64,000 nt of DNA from Wurfbainia villosa (lineage: Eukaryota > Streptophyta > Magnoliopsida > Zingiberales > Zingiberaceae), in assembly GCA_025175895.1 (NCBI GenBank), contig CM045989.1:22623928-22687927 (forward strand), given 5' to 3'. Position numbers and translations under genes: made by a program. The notes under the pieces are model-generated. The model did no database searches. It was given only the letters and a program-made list of their open reading frames with translations, and had not been told where the DNA came from. Shown here piece after piece: positions 1-10,361 of this stretch (positions within the stretch are counted from its first letter, which is position 1; each line of letters starts with the position of its first letter).

Positions 1-553
1 CCGACACAACCGGAGTCTACCGGCAGGGTCAGAAGCAGCATCATCAGCGACGGTACCAGGAAGCATCCAACGACAGAGAGGCAACAACCGTAGCCCGCCC
101 TTGCCATTCTCTCTCTTCCTCTTTTCTTGAGGCGACGCCCCCGGCACAAAAATAAGAGACCTCCCCTTTCTCTTCACCTTAGCATGCCTTTTATTCCTCT
201 CTAATTGGATCAGCCCTTATTTCCATATACAGGCCACTATTTCCCCATAACAGCAGTAGATAATTTGCACTTCTCGTGTCTCTAGATTTTTTTTTTCATA
301 GTTAACTGGCTTTTGTCACCAAAAACATTTTTCCTTAATCAAAAACTAAGAACACATTGCTAAATTCACTGTAGATATTAGAGCGAGAGGTGGTTCCATT
401 GGTCTGAGACCTCATGATCAAAGTTTGTGTTTGGTTTCATGTACTCAAATAGCAGCCGTGTTATTTTGGTTTTATTTCTTCCATGTCTTATTAATTTTAC
501 TGTATTACATACATGCAATTTGATGTGTTCTTAGCCGAACACATCAACCTAGT
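1..553. other. Left flank and 3' flank of the RTM2-like gene
   Basis: I recognise no gene here. The first 150 bases are GC-richer, with a CT-rich run near 105-135, and could be the edge of another gene or element outside the window. The part next to 553 is AT-rich and should hold the 3' UTR of the minus-strand gene that ends at 554. Confidence 0.4.
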
Positions 554-1662
554 TTACTCGTCTCCTCGTTTATACATTAAATAGAATCCGATGCCAAGAA
601 ATATTAAAGCGGAAACGGCGACGTTCACCAACAGTATCTTTTTATCTGGAGTGAGTTCCATGAGAAGGTTGTTGATACTGTACTTTGCCATCATCTCGCC
701 ATCTTTGCTCTCTGGTTGCTCTGTTTTCTTTTCCTGTCTAAATGTATCATCTGCTTTAAGGGCTGGCCTCATCTGCTGGCCCTGTATCTTTTGACCATTT
801 GATCTGCCTTCTTCAGTTTGTTCCTTGTCTCGCAGCTTCTCTTGCTTTTCCTGTCTAAATGTATCATCTGTTTTAAGGGCTGGACTCATCTGCTGGCCCT
901 GTATTTTTTCACCATTTGATCTGCCTTCTTCAGTTTTTTCCTTGCCTTGCAGCTTCTCTTGCTTTTGCTGTCTAAATGTATCATCTGTTTTAAGGGCTGG
1001 ACTCATCTGCTGGCCCTGTATCTTTTCACCATTTGATCTGCCTTCTTCAGTTTTTTCCTTGTTTTGCAGCTTCTCTTGCTTTTTCTCCTGATCACCATTT
1101 GCCTTCGGATGTTCTTTATGACCAACCTCTTCTTTGGCTTCAGGCTGCTTCTGTTCCTTTTGTAGAAATTCCCCTTCAGCTACTGCTTTCCTGCTCTTAC
1201 CGTCTCCTTCCTGTGTCTTCTCACGGAGTTCAGTTGCTTCCTTCTCCATTGGCGATGACAGCGATATGTGCATCGTTGTAGATGGCGCGACTTGAGCAAT
1301 TGGAATCTTAACACGTAGCCCCCCATTTTCAAACTTCGCTTGGATTTCTGCCACCTTGCAGTGCTCTGGCAATGGGAATTGTTTCACAAACCGGCTCCAA
1401 CGTCGATTGTCTAGCGGTCGTTCACCGCTTATCTTAGCGCGATTGGTGCTGGTTATTTGCACCTTGATCTGATTACGTTTGAAGCCTACGATATCAATCA
1501 AAACTCGCTCGAGTATTTCGACTTCATAATTATACCAAGTCGATGAAGAAAAGCATGTTTGTATGGTTTACCTGGGAGATGAATGAGAAGAGTTCTGAAG
1601 CCTTCTTCATGAACCCACTCAGAAAGGGGTTCAAAATCCTCGTAAGATCGAAGAGCAGACAT
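554..1662 (-). CDS. RTM2-like protein: HSP20 domain plus C-terminal membrane anchor, two exons
   Basis: Two exons: 1662-1572 (ATG at 1662-1660) and 1485-554 (TAA at 556-554), with an 86-bp intron at 1571-1486. The donor is GTAAAC and the acceptor is ATCGTAG. Splicing rebuilds the HSP20 strand reading LIHLPGFKRNQIKV and gives 340 residues. Residues 1 to about 95 form an alpha-crystallin/HSP20 domain (EWVHEEG near 15; ISGERPL; FPLPEHC; FENGGLRVKIP). A charged Lys/Glu/Gln-rich middle follows, then three 39-residue repeats (168-284) and a hydrophobic helix near 314-335 ending in KRGDE. This is the layout of RESTRICTED TEV MOVEMENT 2 and its relatives, which are tail-anchored, chaperone-like proteins of phloem; in Arabidopsis RTM2 restricts long-distance movement of a potyvirus. 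Membership is clear from the sequence, but a role in virus restriction is only inferred. The longest uninterrupted frame would start at a TTG inside the intron and miss exon 1. It is the only intact host gene seen here. Confidence 0.9.
725..1075 (-). repeat. Three 117-bp tandem repeats inside the RTM2-like CDS
   Basis: Units are 1075-959, 958-842 and 841-725. Each encodes 39 residues of the form EKLxxKExTEEGRSNGxKIQ followed by GQQMxPALKxDDTFRQxK. They stay in frame and differ at only a few positions, which suggests recent duplication. The repeat is hydrophilic and lies between the chaperone-like domain and the membrane helix. Confidence 0.92.
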
Positions 1663-1743
1663 GCTTTTTGTGTCGGTGAATCAAATTGTTTCCTGTGAGC
1701 TTGAATGAACTGTGGTGGATGGATTTTGGGGGCATGGTTGCCT

Positions 1744-1752
1744 CATATATAG
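1744..1752 (-). promoter_or_regulatory. Putative TATA box of the RTM2-like gene
   Basis: The minus strand reads CTATATATG here, about 80 bases upstream of the ATG. That is a plausible distance for a plant core promoter with a short leader. Supported by motif and spacing only. Confidence 0.5.
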
Positions 1753-2873
1753 ATATTGGTAGGGGTTGTTTGGCTTAAAAGTCTATGCTTTGTTATTCCC
1801 TTTGCCAAAGGCTAGAGTTGCATGTCAAGAAGTTATCCCTTCTGTGCTTTACTCTCTTTTGGGTTGGAAGTCTCGCATAAGAGAATTCTTAAATTTCTTC
1901 TTAAGTTTCTTCCAGTTAGATTTATATATTAACTTATAGGTATTCTTTATGTTTCCCATTTTATTAAGCTTGCTGGTCTAGTCGATCTAGTGGAGTTAGC
2001 TAGGCAAGATAATCAGACTTGATGAACTAGACTCTTTAATGAGCCAAGCACATAGGCGGTCCAAATAAGCTACTTAGTTTAGACGGAAGCAAGTCTAACT
2101 GTCCGATCAATCCCTACGATGCATAAAGATGCATGCTCTTCGAAATGACGTCGAAGGGCACGAGGATAGAAGTTAAATATTAAGATGAACGATGGACAGT
2201 GAAAAAGTTTATGGCCCTGGACGAAAAATTTATAGATGCTTTAAGAAAAATAACTTTCATTTCTTTTAAAAATAAAAGGATCAGAGATCACTTAGATGGG
2301 TTGAAATCTCTAGAATTCTGAATGAGCTTCGATCAAATAGGTTTTCACTTTAACAAGCTGATTAAGTCCGACTCCTATGGCAAATCGACTTGCTTATCAC
2401 GTCGGCTACAAAGTTATTCTCAGGTCAATGACATCGCAGATCGACAGATGTTCAAATTGACGGTCTAGCTAATGTTAAGAAGAAGATTGCTTCTTCCAAG
2501 TCGAGATGTGGTGGAAGAGCTATTTAATTAGTTTATGAGAATAAGAAAGAATTAGGAGATAATCTAAGGATGATCTTGAAAGAAGTCTCTTCCACGCTTG
2601 AGTCAAATGTCGATGTAAGAAAATTAAAAAAAAAATAAGAGAGAAAATTACACAGAAACCAAAGTTGAAGTTACCTTTATTCTCCTAGATATTGCTTTTA
2701 TACAAATATGAGGACAGATGAAATAACCATTACACCCCTTATCCGGACGTGTTCGTTCCACCCACCTTTAATAAAATAGTTGTCTAACTATTAAGAGGAC
2801 CACATAGTCGTCGCCCTTAATATTTATTATTGACAAATTTAAAAAGACGCAATGTCATGGTCCACTCATCTAT
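1753..2873. other. Intergenic DNA, nothing recognised
   Basis: Upstream region of the RTM2-like gene up to the TSD of the large Athila/Tat element. It is AT-rich, with an A-rich run near 2620-2640. No coding region, TSD or terminal motif could be supported. It joins the sequence after 38199 in the chromosome as it was before the Athila insertion. Confidence 0.4.
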
Positions 2874-2878
2874 CTTAT

Positions 2879-4474
2879 TGATGCATGGTGAACTACAAGT
2901 GCATGATTTTGCCATCAAATAATAAAGATTATCGATTCCACAGAGACTAAAATCCGATTACTCATTTACTAAGTGAACCAAGATAATCTAGACTAGAGTC
3001 ATGAATTGAGAGTTTGCCTAAAAACCTGCTGTTGTTGCAATACGAAAATCGGAGTGCTTAGAAGAAAGATCAAATTTTGGAGAAACCGACTCAAGGATTC
3101 GAGAATTTCGAGGGAAATAAGATATGTAAATAAGAAGAAAAAGCATGATTCTAAAATTTCGGTTTCATCTAAATGATTGTAAACACAAGTCTATGTCTTA
3201 TTCCTAATTCTCAATGGTTGTTAGTTTAAGTAGGCTATCCTATTTTATCCTATGTGAGCTTTTGAAACTACACTGGCGTATCTACTCCAATTTGACATAT
3301 ACTTTCAGAGCGATAGAGTTGAGGGATTGGTTTCTCAAGAAGACCCCTCTCACATGGTCCCATAATCCCCGAGTTGTCTTCTCTTACTATGTGGCTTCGA
3401 CTTGGAATAAATCCATTTAGTTCTATGATAGCCTATGGGTCCTCGTAGCAAATCAATCTACTTTTGTAGTCAATTCCTCCACGTCTAGGTCTCTATAGAT
3501 TGGAGAATTGAGTTAATCTTATGGTACATCCCCTCTCTCCTCAGAGATGACCTAGTGTTTTTGGCATCTAAATCGGGTAAAAATAGTAGATCTGGAACAC
3601 TAACAATCATATTATTAAACAAGAAATGAAAATAGTTGCATAGACAATGCAATAAATGTAAGAACACATGAATTATTTGCATATCGATGCTTAGAAATTA
3701 TGGAGGCTACTCCCTCATCATAGAATCTTAGAACCTACTCCATAGATATGGAGTGACAATGACAAGACATTAAAAGCATAAAATCAAACCGGAACTATCA
3801 GAGAATTGAGAAAAGAAAACTTAGTTTCGATTTAGATTTAGGTCTTGGTTGCTACTCGTGTTCAGATCTAGAGTGCTTGTGTCGATCCCCCTAATTCCTA
3901 AAGTTTTCAGGGCCTTTTTAGGGCACCCCTCTTCCCCTAAGATTTGGATCATTCTTCCTTATATATAAGTCCACTCCCCTCCATGAAATAAGAGGCACCG
4001 CCACATGGCCTTGGGGGAGACACACAATGTCGCCGTGTGTTCATCTGCATTGGTCATTAGGGCTGAACACGGTCATGTCCAAGAAACACAGCTTAATCGT
4101 GCCTTTCTCGATGAAACCTCTATCGTGTTTTTAAACCATGGCTAACGCCATGTCTTCCTTTAGGATGAATCACAACTGTGCCCATGAGGCACAACCCATC
4201 GTGTTCTTTGCTGGACTCTTCTCTTTCTATCGGAGAGTCACACCCATGTTTTGTGACATGACCAGAGCGTGTCGCCACCAATCTTTGCTCCTTACAAAGG
4301 CTTCATTTTGCATAGAAATCTTCGTCCTATCAAGCAAAATAACACAAGTAGGTCTCCGAATAAGGGCAATTACTAAATGATGTAAAACAAGATAATATGC
4401 AATGAATGTCATAAAAATGAGGTAAGGTATGTGCTAAAATGATAACTAAAACTCTATATAAAATGTACACATTA
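2879..4474 (-). repeat. 3' LTR of the Athila/Tat-like element
   Basis: Colinear with 33048-34114 plus 37648-38194. The TG at 2879 follows the TSD CTTAT; the right end reads ACATTA where the other LTR reads ACATCA, one mutated terminal base. Between 4020 and 4270 it holds several short CACG/CGTG palindromes. The polypurine tract on the minus strand (AAGTATGGGAG) abuts the LTR at about 4478-4488. Confidence 0.9.
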
Positions 4475-4499
4475 AAATCTCCCATACTTAAATTTTTGC

Positions 4500-6162
4500 C
4501 GGCAATTTATCAAAGGACGCACCTCAAGTTTAGAATTGCCCAAACACAGTCCCATGGTTTCATATTTACCAAATGACGCATCTCATTCCCTTTTTACCCC
4601 CTCCCACCAAATATAGATTTAATGCTCAGATATTTCATGTATTTGAGTCACAATTGAAAATTCTGAACCATCCAAATGTGGTATTGGGAATTCAAATCTT
4701 AGGATCACTATATTCCTGAGAATATAATTCCCAACACCACCTTTTTTCGGCTTGATTTCTGATTTATATCGGCCTGATTTTTGAAATATGCCTGTGGATA
4801 CCTAAACCTTGAATATCATAAATTTTGGATGGATACACAGAGGGGCACTTTCCAAATCCAATGGAATTGGATTGGATCGAAGAAGAGGTGAATATGACCA
4901 TCCATGGGTTTTTACTGAAACCCTTTGATGGACCTAGAGGAGTCCAAATTCTGAAATCTTGACATGGACTGAAAGATCTTACAGCATGAATTGTTGATGT
5001 GTCGAGGAAATTTGGTTATGATTCTCCTACCTCCCAGTTTTGGCTGCGTGCCACATATAAATTCAAGTTGAGCGAAAAAAGATAGTGTTGAGAATTATAT
5101 TACTAGGAGAATAGTGGTGCTGGGATTTAAATTCCCAGCACCACGTACAATATCAAGTTGGTAATATAATTCCCAGCACCATTTTTTTTTTCGACCAGCA
5201 TAATATTGTACGTGGTGATGGGAATTTAAATCCCAATACCACTATGTTCCTGATAATATAATTTTTAGTACCACCTTTTGTTTCGACCATCTTGAAATTG
5301 TACGTAGTGTTGGAAATTTAAATCCCAAGATCACTGTGTTCCTGGGAATATAATTCCCAACACTACCTTTTTTTTTTGCCAGTTTGATATCATATGGTGT
5401 TGGGATTCTAAATCCCAAGACCACTGTGTTTCTGAGAATATAATTTCGAGCACCACCTTTTTTCTCAGCCAGTTTGAAATTGGACGTGTTGCTGGAAATT
5501 TAAATCCCAAGACCACTGTGTTCCTAGGATTTAAACCCTAAGACCACTGTATTCTTGGGAATATAATTTCTAGCACCACCTTTTTTCTCGCCCAACTTGA
5601 TCTATACGTGGCACGCAACTAAAACTATAAGGTAGGAGGATCATAATCAAGTTTTCTTAACACATCAACAATTCATGCTATAAGATCTTTCAGTCCATGT
5701 TAAGATTTCGAAATTTGGACTCCTCTAGGTCCATCAATGAGTTTTAGTCAAAATCCATTGATGACCCTATTCACCTCTTCTACGATCCAATCTAATTCTA
5801 TTGGGTTTGGGAAGTGTCCCTCTATGTATCCATCCAAAATTTTTGATATTCAAGGTTTTATTAGGTATCCATAGGCATATTTTAAAAATCAGGTCAATAT
5901 AAATCAGAAATCAGGCCGAAAAAAGGTGATACTGGGAATTATATTCCTAGAAACATAGTGGTCCTGAGATTTGAATTCCCAACACCACGTTTGGATGGTT
6001 CAGAATTTTCAGTTGTGGCTCGAATGCATGCAACTGAGCATTAGATCTACATTTGGCAGAAGGGGTAAAAAGGGAATGAGATGCATCATTTGGTAAATAT
6101 GAAACCATAGGACTGTATTTGGGAAATTCCAAACTTAAGGTGCGCCCTTTGGTAAATTGCCG
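4500..6162. mobile_element. Fold-back (long-TIR) Mutator-like element, non-autonomous
   Basis: The ends are inverted repeats about 0.6 kb long: about 4500-5090 pairs with about 5575-6162. The termini read CGGCAATTTATCAAAGG and, from the other side, CGGCAATTTACCAAAGG. They are flanked by a perfect 9-bp TSD, AATTTTTGC, at 4491-4499 and 6163-6171. Long TIRs with a 9-bp TSD are diagnostic of MULEs. No transposase is present. The core is a tandem array described separately. It lies 25 bp inside the internal end of the Athila 3' LTR. Confidence 0.92.
5090..5580. repeat. About 91-bp tandem array in the MULE core
   Basis: The T-run followed by CGACCAGC or a similar sequence recurs near 5184, 5275, 5367, 5458 and 5580, giving spacings of 91, 92, 91 and about 122. 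Each unit carries two near-palindromes, GGGAATATAATTCCC and GGGAATTTAAATCCC, plus CACCAC boxes. The last interval has about 30 extra bases that repeat a palindrome. Confidence 0.85.
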
Positions 6163-6171
6163 AATTTTTGC

Positions 6172-6787
6172 TTGTCCTCAAGAAAACTTCAGCGTTCAGC
6201 TCAATGCGCATAAATGAATAGCTTCATTATCTAGTATGTTCATCTAATCCTATCAAGTGGTACTACAATCAAGTCAAACGATTGAGTTCACCAAGTCTAC
6301 AAAGAAAGTTTTTTAATGCAAGTGCATAATTTGATCCTAGAGTTTTCAAATACCAAGTTAAGTCAAGTCATCATCTCATTGTATTCCTAAGGTTTCCTAC
6401 TTTAGGCACTTACCTACCCTAAGCAAAGGTCATCCTCCCAAACTAACATAAAATCTTAAAGGCGTGCTCGGTATTGAAAGAAATTGGTGGATGTTTCCCC
6501 AATAATCTAACTCAATCTCAAAGGGGCATCAAACCATTTCCACCCATGACAACTATTTTCAAGATTCTTCTTTTATTTATTTTCTTTCTCTTCATTTTTT
6601 TTTATCAAAAAGCTTTCATTTCTCTTATGCTCATTGGAATTTTGATTTTTCCAAATTGGGCTTACACAATCTGAGCATCTCCAGTAATTAAAATGTTATT
6701 TAAGAGTTATCTATAAATTCCAAAGTACTAGTCCAATGAGATAAATCATGACTAATTATGTACTAGATAAACTCTTCAAAATTTAGT
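6172..6787 (-). other. Athila/Tat internal non-coding segment
   Basis: Lies between the MULE and a solo LTR and continues at 9446 in the ancestral element. No coding frame was recognised. It corresponds to the 3' untranslated part of the Athila internal region. Confidence 0.5.
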
Positions 6788-6792
6788 CTAAG

Positions 6793-9440
6793 TGTTAAAT
6801 ACTGGAAAATTTTAAAAAATGTAAAATTTATGGACAAAGAATTAAGGAAATAATCCTGGAAATTTTTAGTGAATTTTAGGAATTTTTCTGGATTTAAACG
6901 GACTCCGTACGAGACTTTTACGGGGATAAAATAAATAGGCTTTAGAGGGGTCTATTTAAAGGGGATAAATACACGATAGAAAACCTAATTTCTATTTCCC
7001 TTTTTCTTTTTCCCCCGCCGCTTAATCCTTCGACAGTTTCTCCTCGCGCGAGTTTTTCTTCCCCGAGCCCTTTTTTCTCCACCGACGATCTCTGCCGTCG
7101 CCTTCTCCGCACGCACGCCCAAAGCCGGCGGCCGCCATCGTCGCCCTTGGACCCGCTGACGACCACCGCCGCCGCAGTCTTCTCCTCCACAACGTCGATT
7201 CACCACCGCCGTGGGCTGCCACCACTTCGCCACCCTATTCAACGATCACCTGTTCTTTTTCTCGCGCTGACCTCCACGACCATGGAATCATCGCCGGCCA
7301 CAACCGCGATAACAGGATCGCGCCGGCCTCCTCTGCCCTAGATGACGAGCGCCGGCCTCCTTTGCCACAGTCGCAGGCGCCGGCGTCTCGGCCACCGACG
7401 TCGAAACCTTTTCTGGTGCCGTGTGTCGTGAGCCCTCTTCGCCACTGCCGCCGCCGCTCGAGCCCCACGCTACGATGCCCAGCATCGCTTGCATTCGCAG
7501 TGCGTTTCAAGATCCCCATCCGCGGCCAGCCTCCGCCGCCACGAGGTTCGTCCGAGGCCAGTCACCGTCACCTCCTGCTCCTTTCCTAGATCATCGTCGC
7601 CCCATCGCGACTTCCTCTCGACTTCCATTTTCGCCGCACCGTCTCAGATTTGTTGCCGTCGACAGTACTCAACTCAGCGATGTTGTCACTGCCAGCCATT
7701 CAGATCTCCATTTGTGATGCATTGCCGAAGCTTTCGAGCTGATGTGGGATCGAATTCTTTGCATTTAGGTAACGAATCAAGTTAATTGATTAGGGATTAA
7801 TTAGTTAATTTGATTAGTCCTATAGTTCACATGGGCTTAATTAATTAAGTTGGGCTTGATTTGTTAATCAGTTAACTAATTTGTTTTAGATTGTTTAAAT
7901 TGGTTAAAGGTAGATTTATTGATCAGGTTAAATAACAGATTCGAGAATGGAAAGCAGAAGCAATCCTCGGATTGGAAGATACCTCGGACATTCTACGACG
8001 TGTTTGGCCACGAGGCAGGTTCATGGGCGTGAAGATAGTTATCACGAGCATTATATAAGGCAGGTATTTTGACTTATCTTTTTGATATAGTCATGTTGAT
8101 ATGCTAGATAGTTATAGCTTGCAATAGTTTTCATGTTTATCTACCTTGCATGTTATTATGCCTATTTGACACATGCATTTGATCAGTTTATAGTTATACT
8201 TTCCCTGTTTTACTTGGATCATGTATATGTACCTTTTTATTGTGCATATTATTCGGATACATATGTTAGTTAGTATTACATGCTTTAGTGTCATGCACCA
8301 TCTTGCATGATTGCATGTTGGCTGGACGGGGTTCCATTATTGTTGAGCCCGCAGCCAGTTACATGGTCTGCACACACTGCCACTCATGGGTTAGTGGTAC
8401 ATCAGGAGGGTGTGTGCAGTTGCTCTGTCAGGCTCCGTTGGTCCGCTCATGGGTAGTGATGAGGCAGCGTGGTAGCGGGCAGGGATCCCTCCTCTGGTCT
8501 ATGACACCGGGAGATGAGAGCTTAGCTCCCCCACTATGTTTGGGGCAGGAGGATAGGTGTACTCCGACAGCATCCTGTCCACTCGGTCACTCAGGAGCAG
8601 TGATGGCAGAGTGCACAGTTGTCATAGCCCTACCCACTCGACTTCACCATCGCGTATGAGGCGGCTGACTGGCGTCAGGGGTGACCATGTCATATGCATG
8701 ACATGCATTTTTGCACGGATTGCATTTGTATTGTGTTTGCTGCATTATTGTATTGATGCCTTGGATGTTGCATATGATTGCCATGCATACATGATTCATA
8801 TTCATTTAAGGTGATGACTTTATCTCTTATAGTAGGGCACATGCTCCTATATCAGAGTAGGAGATTTAGGTGAGTACAGTCCTTTTGTATTTATTTCTTG
8901 CTTACCATATATATGAGACTGTACTGGCATGATTAGTATTGTTAGCTATTTCTTGCTATTCATATCGACTAATATCCGTTAAGTTCTTTGAACTTACCCC
9001 ATGGTTTTATTTTTATTTCAGGATGAAGCTGTCAGGAGAGTCCAGTTGCCATATCCCCCCCCTCGTAGTGACAGTTTCTTAGTTGTTTGAGTTATGGTTT
9101 GAATTTTGTATAGAAGATATGTTTAGGCTTGGAAATGGATTTATGTACTCGTGGATTTTTGGGGTTCTTGTGGGCTATTGGTCGGATCTTATTTTGATTG
9201 GTTTGGTTGGGTATTCCTGCCCAGATGGCAGAAGGGGTAAGTCTAGTTAGTGTAGACTTTTATTTACCTAGATTTGTTGGCCTGAGGCCTTATTATTATC
9301 TGCGTGTGTTGTTTGGATTCCGGTCGTGTTGACCGATGTATAGTGGTCGTGTAGGCCTTGTATAAAAATTGGTATTGTCACCCGTACAGGGGAGGTGCTG
9401 CCGGATTTTCGTCTGGCGGAGACTCCCTCGGGGCGTGACA
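6793..9440 (+). mobile_element. Solo LTR of a Ty3-type element, family A
   Basis: Starts TGTTAAATACTGG, ends GGGGCGTGACA, and is flanked by a perfect TSD CTAAG (6788-6792 and 9441-9445). No primer site or polypurine tract lies beside it, so it is a solo LTR, the usual product of LTR-LTR recombination. The 3' terminus and an internal block (TCATGGGTAGTG near 8448) are shared with 34115-37647 and with the LTRs of the complete Ty3 element at 47615-59247, which supports the Ty3 assignment. A TATTTAAAGG box near 6951 is followed by a GC-rich stretch (7010-7720), probably the transcript start region. Confidence 0.9.
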
Positions 9441-9445
9441 CTAAG

Positions 9446-10356
9446 TGCATGTGAGAATAAAAACTAACTAATAGAACTTAATGAACACTCATATAGGCTG
9501 TATAAAATTACACCACAAGATAGGAGAATATGAATTCCTAAAAACAATGAAACATATAAACGTGATACTATCAAAATAAGTATAAATTGAAGCCTACTAA
9601 AAAGACAATCAATGCAGGAATTCAACAAGAATAACTAACAACTAAGATGCATGAAACACAACTGAACAGAAAATAACACCGTAGTCAAGAACAATTCAGA
9701 CAATCATTCAAGCAAAAGATCAATTAAAACTCTCTCTCCCAACTTAAATTCAAACATACCTTCATGAATAGGATTCATCATGGAGGTCATGGAGTTTCTT
9801 GAGGGAGTCTAGGCATCTCTTTATTAGCAGGAGCTCGGGTGCTCATGTACTGGTGCCACAAATACATATGGTCTGTTTGCAAGCTTGTGAAGTACAGCAG
9901 CTCGATGCTCCTCTTCCCACTGCCATTGATGCCTAGAATCTCTCATGAATCCCCTCACTTCATCCTGATATGCTATCTCCTCTTGAAAATATTGTTGGGC
10001 CTAGCCATAGAATTCTTTTGCCTGCGCAAAGTGACCCTCCAAGGTCTGGAATCCCTCTTGAGTGAACGAGTGTTGTTGCCTCTGGGCTTGTTGCTCAATA
10101 TGGATAGTGTCGAGGCTCATACGGAAGTTCGGGAAAACATAAGTTGTCTGACCTTTTTCTTCCCCTTTTCTTTTCTCTTTGCCCTAGAGGAAGAGGCCTC
10201 TCCACACCTAAACCTCTTCATCTTTCTTTTAGAGTGGACTTTTAGAAGAGAGATAAACTTGAACTCCGAGTTCAGATCTACAAGAAGGAAGGTATTTAGG
10301 GTTTGAGAGGGCAAAAACATGGGTGAAAATGAGAGAAAACACAGACCCAATGCTAT
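9446..10356 (-). pseudogene. Athila/Tat internal segment with a degraded 3' ORF
   Basis: The minus strand from about 10321 reads a Met followed by a basic, Ser-rich stretch (MKRFRCGEASSSRAKRKEK). The frame then meets stops near 10117 but keeps protein-like character toward 9840. Athila/Tat elements often carry an extra ORF between pol and the 3' LTR that starts with a similar basic stretch, so I read this as its remnant. The overlapping plus-strand frame at 9839-10306 looks like a shadow. From 9446 to 9780 nothing coding was recognised. Confidence 0.45.
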
Positions 10357-10361
10357 TTATA

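Noticed and set aside
6942..7785. Many overlapping Arg/Ala/Pro-rich frames on both strands
   Set aside because: GC-rich part of a solo LTR bounded by a perfect TSD; frames on all strands reflect composition.
9839..10306. 155-codon plus-strand frame as a host gene
   Set aside because: It overlaps an Athila-like minus-strand ORF remnant and lies in the internal region of a bounded retroelement; hydrophobic composition is typical of a complement-strand shadow.
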